In this document: positions 42,046 through 53,027 of the stretch, piece by piece
Numbering within the stretch: position 1 is the stretch's first letter
Layout: every line of letters starts with the position of its first letter
Origin: Apoda limacodes
Taxonomy: Eukaryota; Arthropoda; Insecta; Lepidoptera; Limacodidae
Assembly (NCBI GenBank): GCA_946406115.1
Contig: OX291562.1
Span: 1,022,001-1,086,000, forward strand
DNA: 64,000 bases
Reading direction: 5' to 3'
Translations under genes and position numbers: made by a program
Notes under the pieces: model-generated
Database searches by the model: none
What the model was told of the DNA's origin: nothing
What the model saw: only the letters and a program-made list of their open reading frames with translations

Positions 42046-42880
42046 TTACCCCAGACTGCAACATTTTTTGATGTTTATAATTTTTTTATTTTATCGATCA
42101 AATATCATTCTTTTTTTATTTAATTTTCACCCACGCAAGCTTTGCTGTAACCTTAAAAAAATATTATTAAGATGGTGGATGGGGAGTTGGGGACGCGACG
42201 GCAAGAAAGAGTATTTGTATTGTCAGTAACAAATCTCTAAATTACGTGTGAACTGGTCGAGTAGGTAGGACTACATACATAGTAATATTATATCTTTGAA
42301 CGAAGCAAATCGTATAATAATAATAGAATTTCATTTGGTTACTTCGTTTGATTACATATAATAATTGCCTGTTTTATTTACTGTATAACTGTTCAGTTGT
42401 ATTCAATGTTTATTTGTTTAGTAATGGATATGAATAGTGATGTCGGTGTTAGTTTTCGACACTAATCATGTGAGGAAAATTGAAAATGTAAATTTATGTA
42501 TTCCCTCGGACCGTTCCCTCGTCAAACAAGTTGGTAGTCAAACTTTGAGATGAAGCTAATTTCCCGAAGGCCTGTACGAGAACAATTTGACACAATATTT
42601 GTCTTTACTTTCTGATACAGGTCTTATAACGGATTTCTCTCATTAACACAAAAATTTGCGAAGTTTATACTAAATATGAGAATATCTCTGTTAACTTTAG
42701 TACCTAAGGTGTTGGTCTGAAATTTTATTATTATAATGATCTGCCAGCATGATAATTCTTATCATTATGTCAAGAAGTCAATAATAACAACTTTCTAAAC
42801 CGTTAAAACCACATATCTACAATGTTGGTTTCTGAAGGCGCTCTCGACTGGACTACCACTGCGGAGGTACTAAAACTTAT
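42046..42880. other. Intergenic DNA, no gene seen
   Basis: AT-rich, only short ORFs. Nothing assignable. Confidence 0.4.
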
Positions 42881-42884
42881 TTTT

Positions 42885-43180
42885 TTTTAAATTCAAATTA
42901 GGTTTTTACAAACACTTTTGAATTGTTAATGTTATTAAGCACTATTTTATTTTTAGAAACCTTCCACCCTCCCTCCGGTTCACAATGTGGATCTCTACTG
43001 AGGAGAAACCGACAAGAAACTCGATAGTTACTCCTTTAAAAAAACAACATAACTAGTACATATCGTCAAAAAAAAAATACAAATACAATCATCAATATTT
43101 AAAAAAAATTAAGCCATACAATTTTATATTATTTTCATTTTGATTTAGTTTACCTTTGCCTCCTGTAATTGAGCATCTTT
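42885..43180 (+). repeat. Dispersed repeat, also at 59240-59365
   Basis: AAATTCAAATTAGGTTTTTACAAACACTTTTGAA and TTTAGTTTACCTTTGCCTCC words recur near 59255-59360. Between them is CTGAGGAGAAACCGACAAGAAACTCG, a tail-like word shared in part with the 3' UTR of Jockey 1. Confidence 0.55.
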
Positions 43181-43204
43181 AGTCCCATAGTTTTTTTTTC
43201 ATTT

Positions 43205-43636
43205 ACTAGCTTTTGCCAGCGGCTCCGCCCGCTCTAAATATGGTTATCGGCTCCTTGATTATACTAAAGAAGTTTGTTATAGAAAATGTACCTGCAGCTG
43301 CATTCGTTGTGGAATTTGGTTATCGTTACTGCGGGAAAAAAATTGAAATTTCCGGGATTAAAAGTAGCCTTTGTCCTTCTCCGTATCTTCAACTGTCTTT
43401 GTTCAAAATATAAACTCAATTGGATGTTCCATTGCGGCAGGATTGAGTAACAAACGCTATAGTTATTCCTGTGGGAACTATTTGAATTTCCAGGATAAAA
43501 AATAGCTTATGTCCTTATCCGTACCAATTTTTATCTAAATCGGTTCAGCGGTTCCTGATCCATCCAGTGGGTGCTGAATCGTGATTAAGTAACAAACAAC
43601 CAAACATCCGAACTTTCGCATTTATAAGATTAATGG
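43205..43636 (-). mobile_element. Helitron-type element (-)
   Basis: On the minus strand it ends GGCGGAGCCGCTGGCAAAAGCTAG (at 43205). Its other end, at 43636, is marked by AATGCGAAAG-type sequence. About 430 bp without ORF. Confidence 0.65.
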
Positions 43637-43721
43637 GATATCTGGTAATTAATGAATTTTGCCAGCGGCTTCACTTGTCCTAAACGTTTGGTAATCGGCG
43701 TGGTAATCGTTAAATAGTTAA

Positions 43722-44759
43722 TCTATACTAATATTATAAAGCTGAAGAGTTTGTTTGTTTGAACGCGCTAATCTCAGGAACTACTGGTCCGATTTGAAAA
43801 ATCTTTTTGTGTAAGATAGCCCATTTATTGAGGAAGGCTATAGGTTATATATCATTACGCTAAGACCAATAGGAGCGGTGCACCAATAAAGAATATTTCA
43901 AAATGGGGTTTTTTTTCCTTTTGACATCTTCCGCTGCATGCGCTGCGTAAATGGTTAAAGTTTCGCAAAAATAATGTAGGACAGAATTGTTCGTCTTTAA
44001 AAGTTCTAAAAAAAATCCATGACAGCATATGTCTATCTTTTAAGGAAGGCTTACTATAAACCTTTTTTATGCTAACCAAATTTGTTCTAAAATAATTCAT
44101 TATTTGCGAAGGTGTTTTTATAAACATGATATTAATCCATATCCAAATAAATACGTTGTTTATCACAAGTATTTAATTTAAAACAAAATTGCCCATCATA
44201 TCATTCGATTTCAATGAACATCTTACGAGATATCGCAGTCTTAAAATAACATCACAGCAAAATAATGATCAAATACTGCGCGCGCATTTATGATGTGCAA
44301 GTCATGAAGGGAAAGAACGGTACATACATATATTCGTATATTCAAAAATATTTTCACCTTCTACGTGTACAAAGTCGCGGGTTAAAGTTAGTGTTAGCCT
44401 AAAGTAACTATTACTGATTGGCTGATCTATCAACACACAGCTCCAACCACTGGACGGATCGAGTACATATAGCTTATGATATAGGCGTGCGCTAAGAAAG
44501 GATTTTCCAAAACTCACCCCCTAAACGGGTTCAGAGTTTGTATGGAGCACAAAGATCGCGAGGTTAATCCATTAGTTAATTAATTTTTAGTAGTTAATTA
44601 TTTATTATTTTTCAGATAGAGAGAGAGAGGGAGATATATAGAGAGAGAGAGAGAACGTCAAGTGTGAGTAGGTTTTTCTTTCTATAATTGAGGAGTTGCC
44701 GTAAGAATCCTACGCCGATAACCAAATTTAGGGCGGGCGAAGCCGCTGGCAAAAGCTAG
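43722..44759 (+). mobile_element. Helitron-type element (+), about 1 kb
   Basis: Starts TCTATACTAATATTATAAAGC and ends GAAGCCGCTGGCAAAAGCTAG at 44759. Inside is sequence of another Helitron type (44330-44560) and a GA microsatellite at 44614-44655. It may be a composite of two insertions. Confidence 0.6.
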
Positions 44760-44760
44760 T

Positions 44761-45127
44761 TATACTAATAAAGTTTGCTATAGCAAGCTTAAGTTCGATT
44801 AAGCTCGGTTATGGTTATTCCTACGAGAACTTTTGAATTCTTCGGGATAAAAACTATCCTTTGTCCTTCCTCGGGACTCAAATATCTCTATACCATCTAA
44901 ATCGGTTCACCGGTTTAAGCGTGAAGAGGTAACAGACAGACAGACAGAGTTACTTTCGCATTTTTAATATTAGTATGGATAAAGAAGTTTGCTATAACTG
45001 CAGCTATGAGTCGTTCGTGGAATTCGGTTATAGTTACTCCTGTGGGAACTTTTGAATATTCCAGGATGAAAAATAGTATTTGCCCTTCCTTGTAACAGAC
45101 AGACAGAGTTTCTTTCGCATTTTTAAT
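44761..45127 (-). mobile_element. Two partial Helitron-type ends in tandem (-)
   Basis: GAGGTAACAGACAGACAGACAG then TTTCGCATTTTTAATATTAGTATGGATA (to 44981), and again TAACAGACAGACAGAGTTTC ... TTTAATATA (to 45127). Both are reversed 5' ends of the same family; each lacks its 3' end. Confidence 0.6.
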
Positions 45128-45303
45128 ATAGCGGACCCGGTAGACGGTGTCCTGCTCAGAAAAGCAGCGACACATTAAATAAATAATATTATAAATTTTA
45201 CATTTTAATTTTTTAAATATTGCGATACATTTTTTATTCTTATAACGAATCTACGGTTAGGTCATCATTTTTGGATATCTCACTGTTTACTTATACACTG
45301 GCT

Positions 45304-45429
45304 TCTATGTCTAAATTATTTAATTCTTCATTTTCTTCCAAATGTTCTATGTCTAAATTATTTAATTCTTCATTTTCTTCCAAATGTTCTATGTCTAAAT
45401 TATTTAATTCTTCATTTTCTTCCAAATGT
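45304..45429 (-). repeat. 42-bp repeat, 3 identical copies, open on both strands
   Basis: Exact triplicate of a 42-bp unit (TCTATGTCTAAATTATTTAA...). As 42 is a multiple of 3, it encodes repeated 14-residue units: HLEENEELNNLDIE on minus, SMSKLFNSSFSSKC on plus. The minus frame continues for some 15 codons on the upstream side (KDFPSSLVETIE). About 45500-45550 (minus) a short C2HC-like CEICGLETTHNIEC can be read in another frame. It may be a decayed exon or transposon ORF; unknown. Confidence 0.7.
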
Positions 45430-45549
45430 TCTATGGTTTCCACTAAAGATGACGGGAAGTCTTTCTTTAAATCTTTTTGATTTTAAGCTAACCCTTTTGA
45501 TGCGTTTTTTACATTCTATGTTATGTGTCGTTTCCAAGCCACAAATTTC

Positions 45550-46100
45550 ACAATGATAGAAGTGGATATGATAATAATGGAGTCTCAGACAATGCAGCGA
45601 ATGTTGAAATTACTGTCGTACATTCATCTTTGCCGTTTAGGAGAAGATCAGTAACACACCGACTGCAGCGACACCTACTGGGTCCATTTGCGAACTCAAA
45701 CCTAGCAGGGACGCACTCGAACGTACACAAAAAATATTATTGAAATCGTCCCTGCTGTTTAGGAGAAGACGTGAGAAGAGTGACACACCAACTTCAGCGC
45801 CATATACCGGGTCCAATTGTGTTTCCAAACCATCCAGGAACCCATTGAAATGTTCAGAAAAAATTACACCCAAATCGCTTTAGCTGTTTAGGAGGAGTTA
45901 GGTGACAAACACACGTACACAAGAATTATAACAAGAAAAAACTGACTCACGCTTGACGTTTTCAAGAAGCCTGTGTCCTTTTTTGGCCCTTAGACTTTCT
46001 CCTTACCAAATTTCATCTTAATCCGTACAGTGGTTTGAACGTGAACAGGTAACAGACAGACAGAGCTACTTTCGCATTTATATTATTAGTATGGATAAAG
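45550..46100 (-). mobile_element. Helitron-type fragment with an internal repeat
   Basis: Two related blocks of about 130 bp (45630-45760 and 45755-45890) share GTTTAGGAGAAGA, GACACACC and GGGTCCA words. It ends with AACAGACAGACAGAGCTACT and TATTATTAGTATGGATA at 46098. Confidence 0.5.
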
Positions 46101-46251
46101 TCTGATATTTTATAGTATGCTTTTTTACAAAGTTGTTGTTTGACAAAAATTTTTAATTAACTAACAATATTTTTACTTCTAGTATTTACTTTGTGAACGT
46201 CACTTTTCTTGCTAACACTATTGATATTATATGAACATATAAAATATTTAA

Positions 46252-47400
46252 TAAATCTCTCGCAGCCCAGTTGGTACACGGAGAAAAAACTTTAGTAGCT
46301 ACAAGTAAATAATACTAATAACCACTAAAATATTACGTAATTCCGAGGACAAGTAAATTACACTGACGGGTTACCAATGAGTTTTACTTATTGTATTTAC
46401 TAACAGGAATAAAACTAGTATTGTTGGAATCAGAGTTTTGTTACTAAAAACAAGTAAGATTTAATAGAATGCAAATAAAGTATATACTCTCTTACAATCA
46501 GCGTTTTATTACACCGATACGAGTTGGTCCTGATGAAGTTCTGTGACGCGAAGCGTACGGTCGGAAAATAACTGGTCACCTAGTAGATGAAGGAAGGGCT
46601 TCGGTGGGTGCGCTGTTCACCTCAAGCATCCTAATTGTGGAGCGTCGGTATTAGGGGATCCCCACCAGGTGAGGAGTTATACCAGGAGTCATACTTTAAA
46701 TTCGGTATGTTAGTATATATGCGAACTATCGAAAAAACTTCGATAGCGCGATGTCAGACGCGTGACGTCATCTTAATTCGTAGCAGTACGATATTATGTT
46801 TGTTATTAATAAACTTTACTAATTCTTAGAAAGGAGTTTGTAAACGGTAATTAGCCTTCATTGTAATGACAAGTAGTGTTTTATCTGCCCACTTTAATAA
46901 AACTTTTTGTAATCTTTAGTAAGCTTTATATGTTGATATTAATTACCCTACTCACAAATACGAGGAAAGTTTTATAGGATTTGTAAAATTCTGTATTCCG
47001 AAGTACAAATAATTAATAACGGAAATGAATCAAATTATTTTGTTGTTATTATTTTATTGAAATTATAAAATTTACTTAAATTTATATTGCTTTGTAATTT
47101 CCAGAATTTTTTTTTGAAATTAATAAAATTTAGTATTAACGCATTTTAATAAACAGTTTTTTAATTCGAACAATATTTTTTTTCTCCGTGTATCGAGCAG
47201 GCTACTGTGCAGAGGGTGGGGTTCGATTCCCGCAGATTGAATCTAGGTGTACCTACTTATGTATGTATGTATTTACAAAAAAAAATGTATCCGTTGTCTG
47301 GTATCTATAATACAAGCTTTGCTTCCTTTGGGGCCAGACGGCGCTGTGTGTAATGTCCAAAAATATTTATTTATTAATATTATTATTTTTATATATGTAC
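46252..47400 (+). mobile_element. tRNA-derived SINE, interrupted
   Basis: Left part CTCGCAGCCCAGTTGGTA holds an A-box-like element (GCAGCCCAGTTGG). Right part, from 47193, continues TCGAGCAGGCTACTGTGC and a perfect-looking B box (GGGTTCGATTCCC at about 47220-47232). The body ends GTGTAATGTCCAAAAATATT. The two parts join at TA|TCGAGC once the 914-bp insertion is set aside. It was driven by an internal Pol III promoter that is now split. Confidence 0.75.
46277..47190. mobile_element. 914-bp DNA transposon without ORF, TA target site
   Basis: Terminal inverted repeats CACGGAGAAAAAA (left) and TTTTTTCTCCGTG (right), flanked by TA on both sides (46275-46276 and 47191-47192). TA duplication suggests a Tc1/mariner-type origin. 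Inside there is no transposase; a less AT-rich block is at 46510-46790. Non-autonomous. Confidence 0.8.
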
Positions 47401-47539
47401 TGCGACGCTAAAGTATATTTATTTCCCTGAACCTATCCATATGGAATTGCCCGTTTTTGTAACACAAATATTGTATTTACATCAGCAGCTCTATCTGACC
47501 TTAAGATACCATATATCATTAAACTATGGAAATAGCTAA

Positions 47540-49700
47540 AATATACTATTTTGTCAATTGTCTTATTTTCTAGATCGCATACACAGCAGACCTATTTTTT
47601 TGCTAGGTTATAAATATGAGGACCCCATTGAAGTTAGGAGTTTAGCGTTATACCAAGAAACGCTGTTGAATCAACAAATTCTAATTGCTCGCCATTAAAT
47701 TTAATATAAATAAATCTGACTAACATTTGATGAAGTCAATTTTACACATTTGGTTTTTTTCTCATTAAGTAACAAATTATTAGCGTTAAAACAAATTACA
47801 ATCTTAGAAATGGCATAATTTAATTTACCATAACATGTCTGTCGCCTCTTAAATATAAAAATTAAAGAGGCGTCGTCAGCAAAAAAGACAATGTGTTTTA
47901 GGGTTCCGTAGCCAAATAGTAAAAAACGGAACCATTATAGATTCGTCATGTCTGTCTGTCCGTCCATCCGTATGTCACAGCCACTTTTTTCTGAAACTAT
48001 AAGAACTATACTGTTGAAACTTGATAAGTAGATGTATTCTGTAAACAACAATTAATTTTTGGGGTTCCCCATACTTAGAACTGAAACTCAAAAATTGGTA
48101 AAATGTGTCCCCCCCCCCTGTAACTTCTAAAATAAGAGAATTTTAAAACTAAAAAAAATATATGATGTACATTATCATGAAAACTTCCACGGAAAATTGG
48201 TTTGAACGAGATCTATCATTCAATCAATTCAAATATAAAAATATTTTTGTTTGTGTTTGTAGATTACATAAATGGTGGTTGGTACGGAACCCTCGATGCG
48301 CGAGACCAACTCGCACTTGGCAGATTTTTATTTGCATAATATGGGAGACAATGTCGCCCTGTCTGAACCCCATAGTGACTGTTGATCTCGGAGATCTTTT
48401 ACCGTTGACATCTATTTTCTGTACTCTGCTTCTCATGTAGGAGGTTAAAAGGTCGACAGCTTTGCCTTTAATACCATGTAGCCTTGTGATGAGATTTTTA
48501 TGTTGGACACAGTCAAATAGATAAACTTAGATAAATCACAAAACACTCCAAGAGTATCATGCAAATCCTCCACGGCTTTTAATATATTTTTAATAATGCT
48601 ACTCCTACATCGGTTGTGAAACGGCCTTTCATAAAGCCAAACTGATTACTACTAAGTAAGTCATTAATACATTAATGGGTTAACATTTGACCAAGTATAA
48701 TTCTTTTAAAAACTTTACTAGGTATAGGTAAAAAAATGTTAGGTGTTGAACTATCGGATTTAAAAATAAATATGACTTTGCTCAGTTTGATCACATCAGA
48801 AAATATACAATTGTCAACACAACTATTCAAAATATGGCTAAGGGATCTGCTATAACATGAATAGTTGAAATTACCCAAAAGTCTGTCGTGTTTTTTATTT
48901 CTAATGTTTTAAATATATTTATGATATCCGTAGGACTAACTTTTTTAAATTCAAAAGGAATATTATATTCAGGAACATTAGTTTTTATTTATTTTTCTGC
49001 TATATTTGGACTTGAGTTAAAATGGTCGATGGTTTTGAATGGAATTCTGCTAAAAAAACTTCAAAAGCAATAGCCACCTCAAGATTTGTTTTTAAACTAG
49101 TATCATCTACGATTAACACAAAGTTCTGACAAGAATTTCCAGGTTTACCAGTTTCATAATATTTAATATTATATATTTCAATTGTATTAGTTGAATTTTT
49201 TACTTTATTTGTAAAGTGAATTCATTTTGCAACAAATTACATTTTTTCATATTTCCTAAATAGTGGGGTATTAAGTATTAAATGTTCTTTCTTTATATAA
49301 TTCATACAGTGTACGGCTACTTTTATAAATACCTGGGGTGGCCCATTCTCTTAAACTAAAGCGACTGGAAATAAGTTTCTTTTTTGTAGTAAATATTTTA
49401 ATTTACTTTGTAGTAATAGTGTTAAGAACAGTATTGATTGTACATGTTGTTTGGGTTGCCATTGTAAATCCGGAAGTTTATACATTAAGTTAGATTTAAA
49501 TATGTTGTGTGAAGTATATAAGGTGTAGATAGACATATATACGTTGTAAAAAAAGGGGAATTATAATTCGAGCCATAGTTTTTTTTATTTGGCCACGGAA
49601 ACCAACCTTTGATTTTATAATTAAGCCACGGGAAAATGAGAAAGCATCTAATAAACTAATTTGCCTTTTTTTAAATGCCACCTGAATAATCCAAAGAAAC
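47540..49700 (-). pseudogene. Decayed LINE ORF2 (reverse transcriptase), interrupted
   Basis: Minus-strand fragments in order: SHILNSCVDNCIF and KLSKVIFIFKSD and SKVFKRIILGQML (48880-48670), HGIKGKAVDLLTS and YMRSRVQKIDVNGKRSPRS (48480-48400), GFRQGDIV (48350), then after a foreign repeat (47896-48339) HIVFFADDASL with FADD at 47883-47872, NNLLLNEKKTKCV, and FLGITL with LQWGPHI (about 47660-47600). Many stops. Upstream parts to 49700 are only faintly LINE-like. The missing C-terminus may be the piece at 51150-51430. Confidence 0.7.
47896..48339 (+). repeat. Dispersed lepidopteran-type repeat, copy 1
   Basis: Starts AGGGTTCCGTAGCCAAATAG, contains GTCACAGCCACTTTTTTCTG and AACTTCCACGGAAAATTGGT, ends CAACTCGCACTTGGCAGATTTT. 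A second copy is at 50334-50899. It lies inside the LINE RT at 47540-49700. Confidence 0.8.
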
Positions 49701-49843
49701 CCCACCAAAAAGAAAGAAAAACAACAAATATTTTTCTTGTCCCACTCATTTAATACATTACCACCTAATTTACTAACTCAGCCACGGATTTTACAACTCA
49801 CCAAGATTTTTCGTTCGAAAGCTTCAACATATGTTCCTCAAAA

Positions 49844-49945
49844 AAATATAGTTCAAGCTTAAATATAGTACAAGCTTAAATATAGTACAAGCTTAAATAT
49901 AGTACAAGCTTAAATATAGGACAAGCTTAAATGTAGTACAAGCTT
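49844..49945 (+). repeat. 17-bp tandem repeat, 6 copies
   Basis: Six units of AAATATAGTACAAGCTT with one or two base changes (units 1, 5 and 6). Confidence 0.9.
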
Positions 49946-49951
49946 AAACTA

Positions 49952-50330
49952 GAAAACATCATCTTCTATCTTATATATGTATATAAAAGAGTAAACTACT
50001 GACTCACTGATATGATCAACGCACAGCCCAAACGAGTCCAGTCCTGCCCAGTCTAAAGACTTGAAATTTTGCACGAAGGTTTGTAAAAATCATCCCCTAA
50101 AGGGGGAATATAGGGGTTCAAAATTTCTATGGAAGTCTGTCATTTTTGAAGCAAAATGCATAAAACTTGGTATTTGGCCTTAAAGTAGAAAATTAAGGTT
50201 TACGTGTTTTACCGTTTTTGGAAAATCCCCTAAAGTGCCAATTACATTATTTTCAGAGATGTCATAATATGACTGACACTTGTTTCAACAGCACGTCTCT
50301 TATGAAGGCCAAAATGATTTAAAGCACATT
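49952..50330 (+). repeat. Helitron-like or other dispersed repeat fragment
   Basis: CTATCTTATATATGTATATAAAAGAG, ATCAACGCACAGCCCAAACG and CCCCTAAAGGGGGAATATAGG. The words resemble those at 44410-44560 (CAACACACAGCTCCAACCAC, CACCCCCTAAACGGGTTCA). No ORF. Confidence 0.5.
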
Positions 50331-50333
50331 TTA

Positions 50334-50899
50334 AGGGTTCCGTAGCCAAATGGCAAAAAACAGAACCCTTATGGATTTGTCATGTCAGATTGTCCGTCCG
50401 TAGGTCACAGCCACTTTTTTCCGAAACTTTACTGTTAAAACTTGGTAAGTAGATGTATTCTGTGATCCGCATTAAGATTTTCACACAAAAATAAAAAAAA
50501 AACAATAAATATTAGGAGTTCCCCAAATACTTAAAACTGAAACTCAAATTTATTGTTTTCATCAAACCCATACGTGTGGGGTATAGATACCTAAGATAGG
50601 TCTTCAAAAATGATATTTTTTCTGAACTGAACTGATATTTTTTCCGCGAGAGACACTTCCGAAGTGATAAAATGTGTGTTACTTCTAAAATAAGAGAATG
50701 ATAAAACTAAAAATATTATATATGATGTACATTACTATGCAAACTTCCACCGAAAATTGGTTTGAACGAGATCTTGTAAGTAGTTTTTTTTTAAATACGT
50801 CATAAATCGTAAACCGCAAATTACCTTTTATTTAATTGTTTACAGATAATGCCACGGAACCCTTTGTGCGCGAGTCCGACTCTCACTTGGCCGATTTTT
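50334..50899 (+). repeat. Dispersed lepidopteran-type repeat, copy 2 (longest)
   Basis: Starts AAGGGTTCCGTAGCCAAATGG and ends GTCCGACTCTCACTTGGCC. The first 40 bases can fold on themselves (GGGTTCCGT ... ACAGAACCC). Shares most of its length with 47896-48339 and its tail with 53815-53866. No ORF. Confidence 0.8.
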
Positions 50900-51149
50900 A
50901 TAAATGATTTGGTTTTTCTTCAGTTTTCATTATCACTTTTCTTTTCGCCATGTTACGAACCTGGTGATGTAAATTCTCATCAGAATCTGAATGACACAAT
51001 ATAGCAGCCATTAAGTTTGCAAACGACAAACCACCTTTACTGATAGGTAATGAAAACAATATTGCATCCTCCTCGGTCGTAACACCACCACCACCCAAGA
51101 GCTCAGGTATAATAAATAAAGGTCAGGTAAGTAATTTATCTATTAACGT

Positions 51150-51430
51150 TTTGTTCAATTTAATGAAAACAGCTTCAGTACCATTAATCACCTGTTGTAA
51201 AAAATGACCATTGAAATTAAATTACTTTTGTCATTAATATATTCATCAACTTTGTAATAGCTTTTTTTCATTAAACTATCTTTGACATATATTTTAAATT
51301 TATTTGGAGGTAAATTAACTACATGTTCTGGAATTATATTATAAAAATATATACTTTGTATTACGAAAGAGCTACGTACCTTTGGAACAACCAATTTAAA
51401 TAAAGTATTTAATTTGGACACCTCTCGATA
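51150..51430 (-). pseudogene. LINE ORF2 C-terminal fragment (-)
   Basis: LNTLFKLVVPKVRSSFVIQS, IYFYNIIPEHVVNLP and FKIYVKDSLMKKSYYKVDEY. This is the end region of CR1/L2-type ORF2 proteins, related to the piece at 60940-61090 (HFYNKVPNNNQTLSISKFKS). Confidence 0.7.
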
Positions 51431-51600
51431 CTTACTAACAGTTATTTGCCATTATTTACTATTAGATGATTATTTTAAAATTCATTTTGATAATCAAACA
51501 ATATATGACGAGTTAAGATTCATAACTTATGAATAATTTATTATTCACAAAATTTTAAGAATATTGAGTTATTAAATTAGATGTCGATATAATTACTTTA

Positions 51601-52090
51601 TTGGTGTCATATATACTACGAAAGCTGAAACCACTCGTGTCTGACGTTGCACTACTACAAATATATTTTGTCTACTTTCACTCCCTTCTGTCATTTGGCA
51701 TTATTCTATGGGGCTACTCGACAGACTCCAATCGAGTGTTCATTATACAAAAGAGATATCTTTGCAGACTGGCGGAAGTAAAACCTCGCCATTCATGCAG
51801 ATAACTATTTAAAAAATATGGTATAGTGACACATTATTCTCAATATGTGTTTGATTTTATAATGTACACTCGACGCAACATAAACACCTGTAAACGCATC
51901 AGTGTTCCAGGCATAGTGACTCGCCAAACAGGGCGTCTACAACGTGTGCCACGACGACTAGCACTGCTGGTTAAAAATCATAGGCCCAGCTTATTATGGG
52001 CGCCTGCCCATTGCCCTAAAAAATGAACTCTCGGCTAAAAGAGCTTTTACTGACTCAATCACTGTATTCTGTCAAAGAATACAGTGAACA
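51601..52090 (+). pseudogene. LINE ORF2 C-terminal fragment (+)
   Basis: YILRKLKPLVSDVALLQIYF, HSLLSFGIILWGYSTDSN and VFIIQKRYLCRLAEVKPRHSC, then YVFDFIMYTRRNINTC in the same frame after a TAA near 51802. Typical thumb and C-terminal region of a LINE RT, here on the opposite strand to the fragment 170 bp to the left. Confidence 0.75.
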
Positions 52091-52130
52091 CGTTTGACAT
52101 TTTTATTAATTTTTATTTATGTTTAACTAG

Positions 52131-53027
52131 CTGGCCCGGCAGACGTTGTTCTGCCCTTTGTTGATGCGCTGTAGAACCATCAGTGTGCCAAGTGTGAGTT
52201 TTTAACGTTACTATCGCGATCGCGGCAATGAAATGCATGTATGGAAATGAAGGAGCGCCTCTAGCGGACGCGTTTCGAGACTATTTTTTCTCATAGGACC
52301 TTTAATGAATACGCGAACGCGATTGTAGATTTACGAATACGCAAAAACTCACACTAAGCACACTGTTACAACCAAGGGTTATCCCAGTCGGCATGTATGT
52401 GTATAGATGTATTGTTTATATACCTACATATGTCAAGTTAATTTGTATTTAAACTCTTATTGCGCAAGTCCGAAGTCGCAATTGACCCTTTTTTTCTTTC
52501 TCAGAAACCTTCAACAGCGTGTGCCTAAAAACTTACCAAATTTCATTATAATCGGTTCCTCTGTCGGACTCGCACTTGACCCTTTCTTTCTTTCTCAGAA
52601 ACCTTCCCCGGCGTGTTCATAACAACTTACCAAAATTTCATTACAATCGGTTCACTCTTATTGCCCTGTCCGACTCGCACTTGACCCTTTTTTTTCTTTC
52701 GCAGAAACCTTCCCCAGCATGTACATAACCTGAATTGGTCCACCCGTCTTCGAGTTTTCCTTAGTGCACGAGTCCGACTCGCACTTGACCCTTTTTTTCA
52801 TACATATAAACCTTGCTCTAACAATAACGAACACAACAAAAAAAAAAAATCCAAATTGGTTCATTACAATAGGTTTACCCTTATTGCGTAAGTCTGACTC
52901 GCACTTGACCCTTTTACTAACATTTTATAGCTTGCCTTAACAAAAACGAACACAACAAAAAAGAATTATCCAAATCGGTTTTAGAGAGACTAACGAACGG
53001 CAATTGATTTTTATATATATAGATTTT
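52131..53027 (+). repeat. Composite dispersed repeat with tandem units
   Basis: Starts CTGGCCCGGCAGACGTTGTTCTGCC, ends TTGATTTTTATATATATAGAT. From about 52465 to 52930 there are five copies of a unit of some 90-120 bp with the core GTCCGACTCGCACTTGACCC followed by TTTTTTTCTTTC and CAGAAACCTTCC. A MITE sits at 52181-52365. Confidence 0.65.
52181..52365. mobile_element. 185-bp MITE with hairpin structure
   Basis: Ends CAGTGTGCCAAGTGTGAG (left) and CTCACACTAAGCACACTG (right), inverted over about 23 bp. Next inside, ACTATCGCGATCGCG pairs with CGCGAACGCGATTGTAGA, so the stem is longer than the terminal repeats. No ORF. Target duplication not evident. Confidence 0.7.

Noticed and set aside
47193..47260. 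tRNA gene suggested by a strong B box
   Set aside because: No cloverleaf or anticodon arm; it continues into a SINE body and the A box is 0.9 kb away across a transposon.
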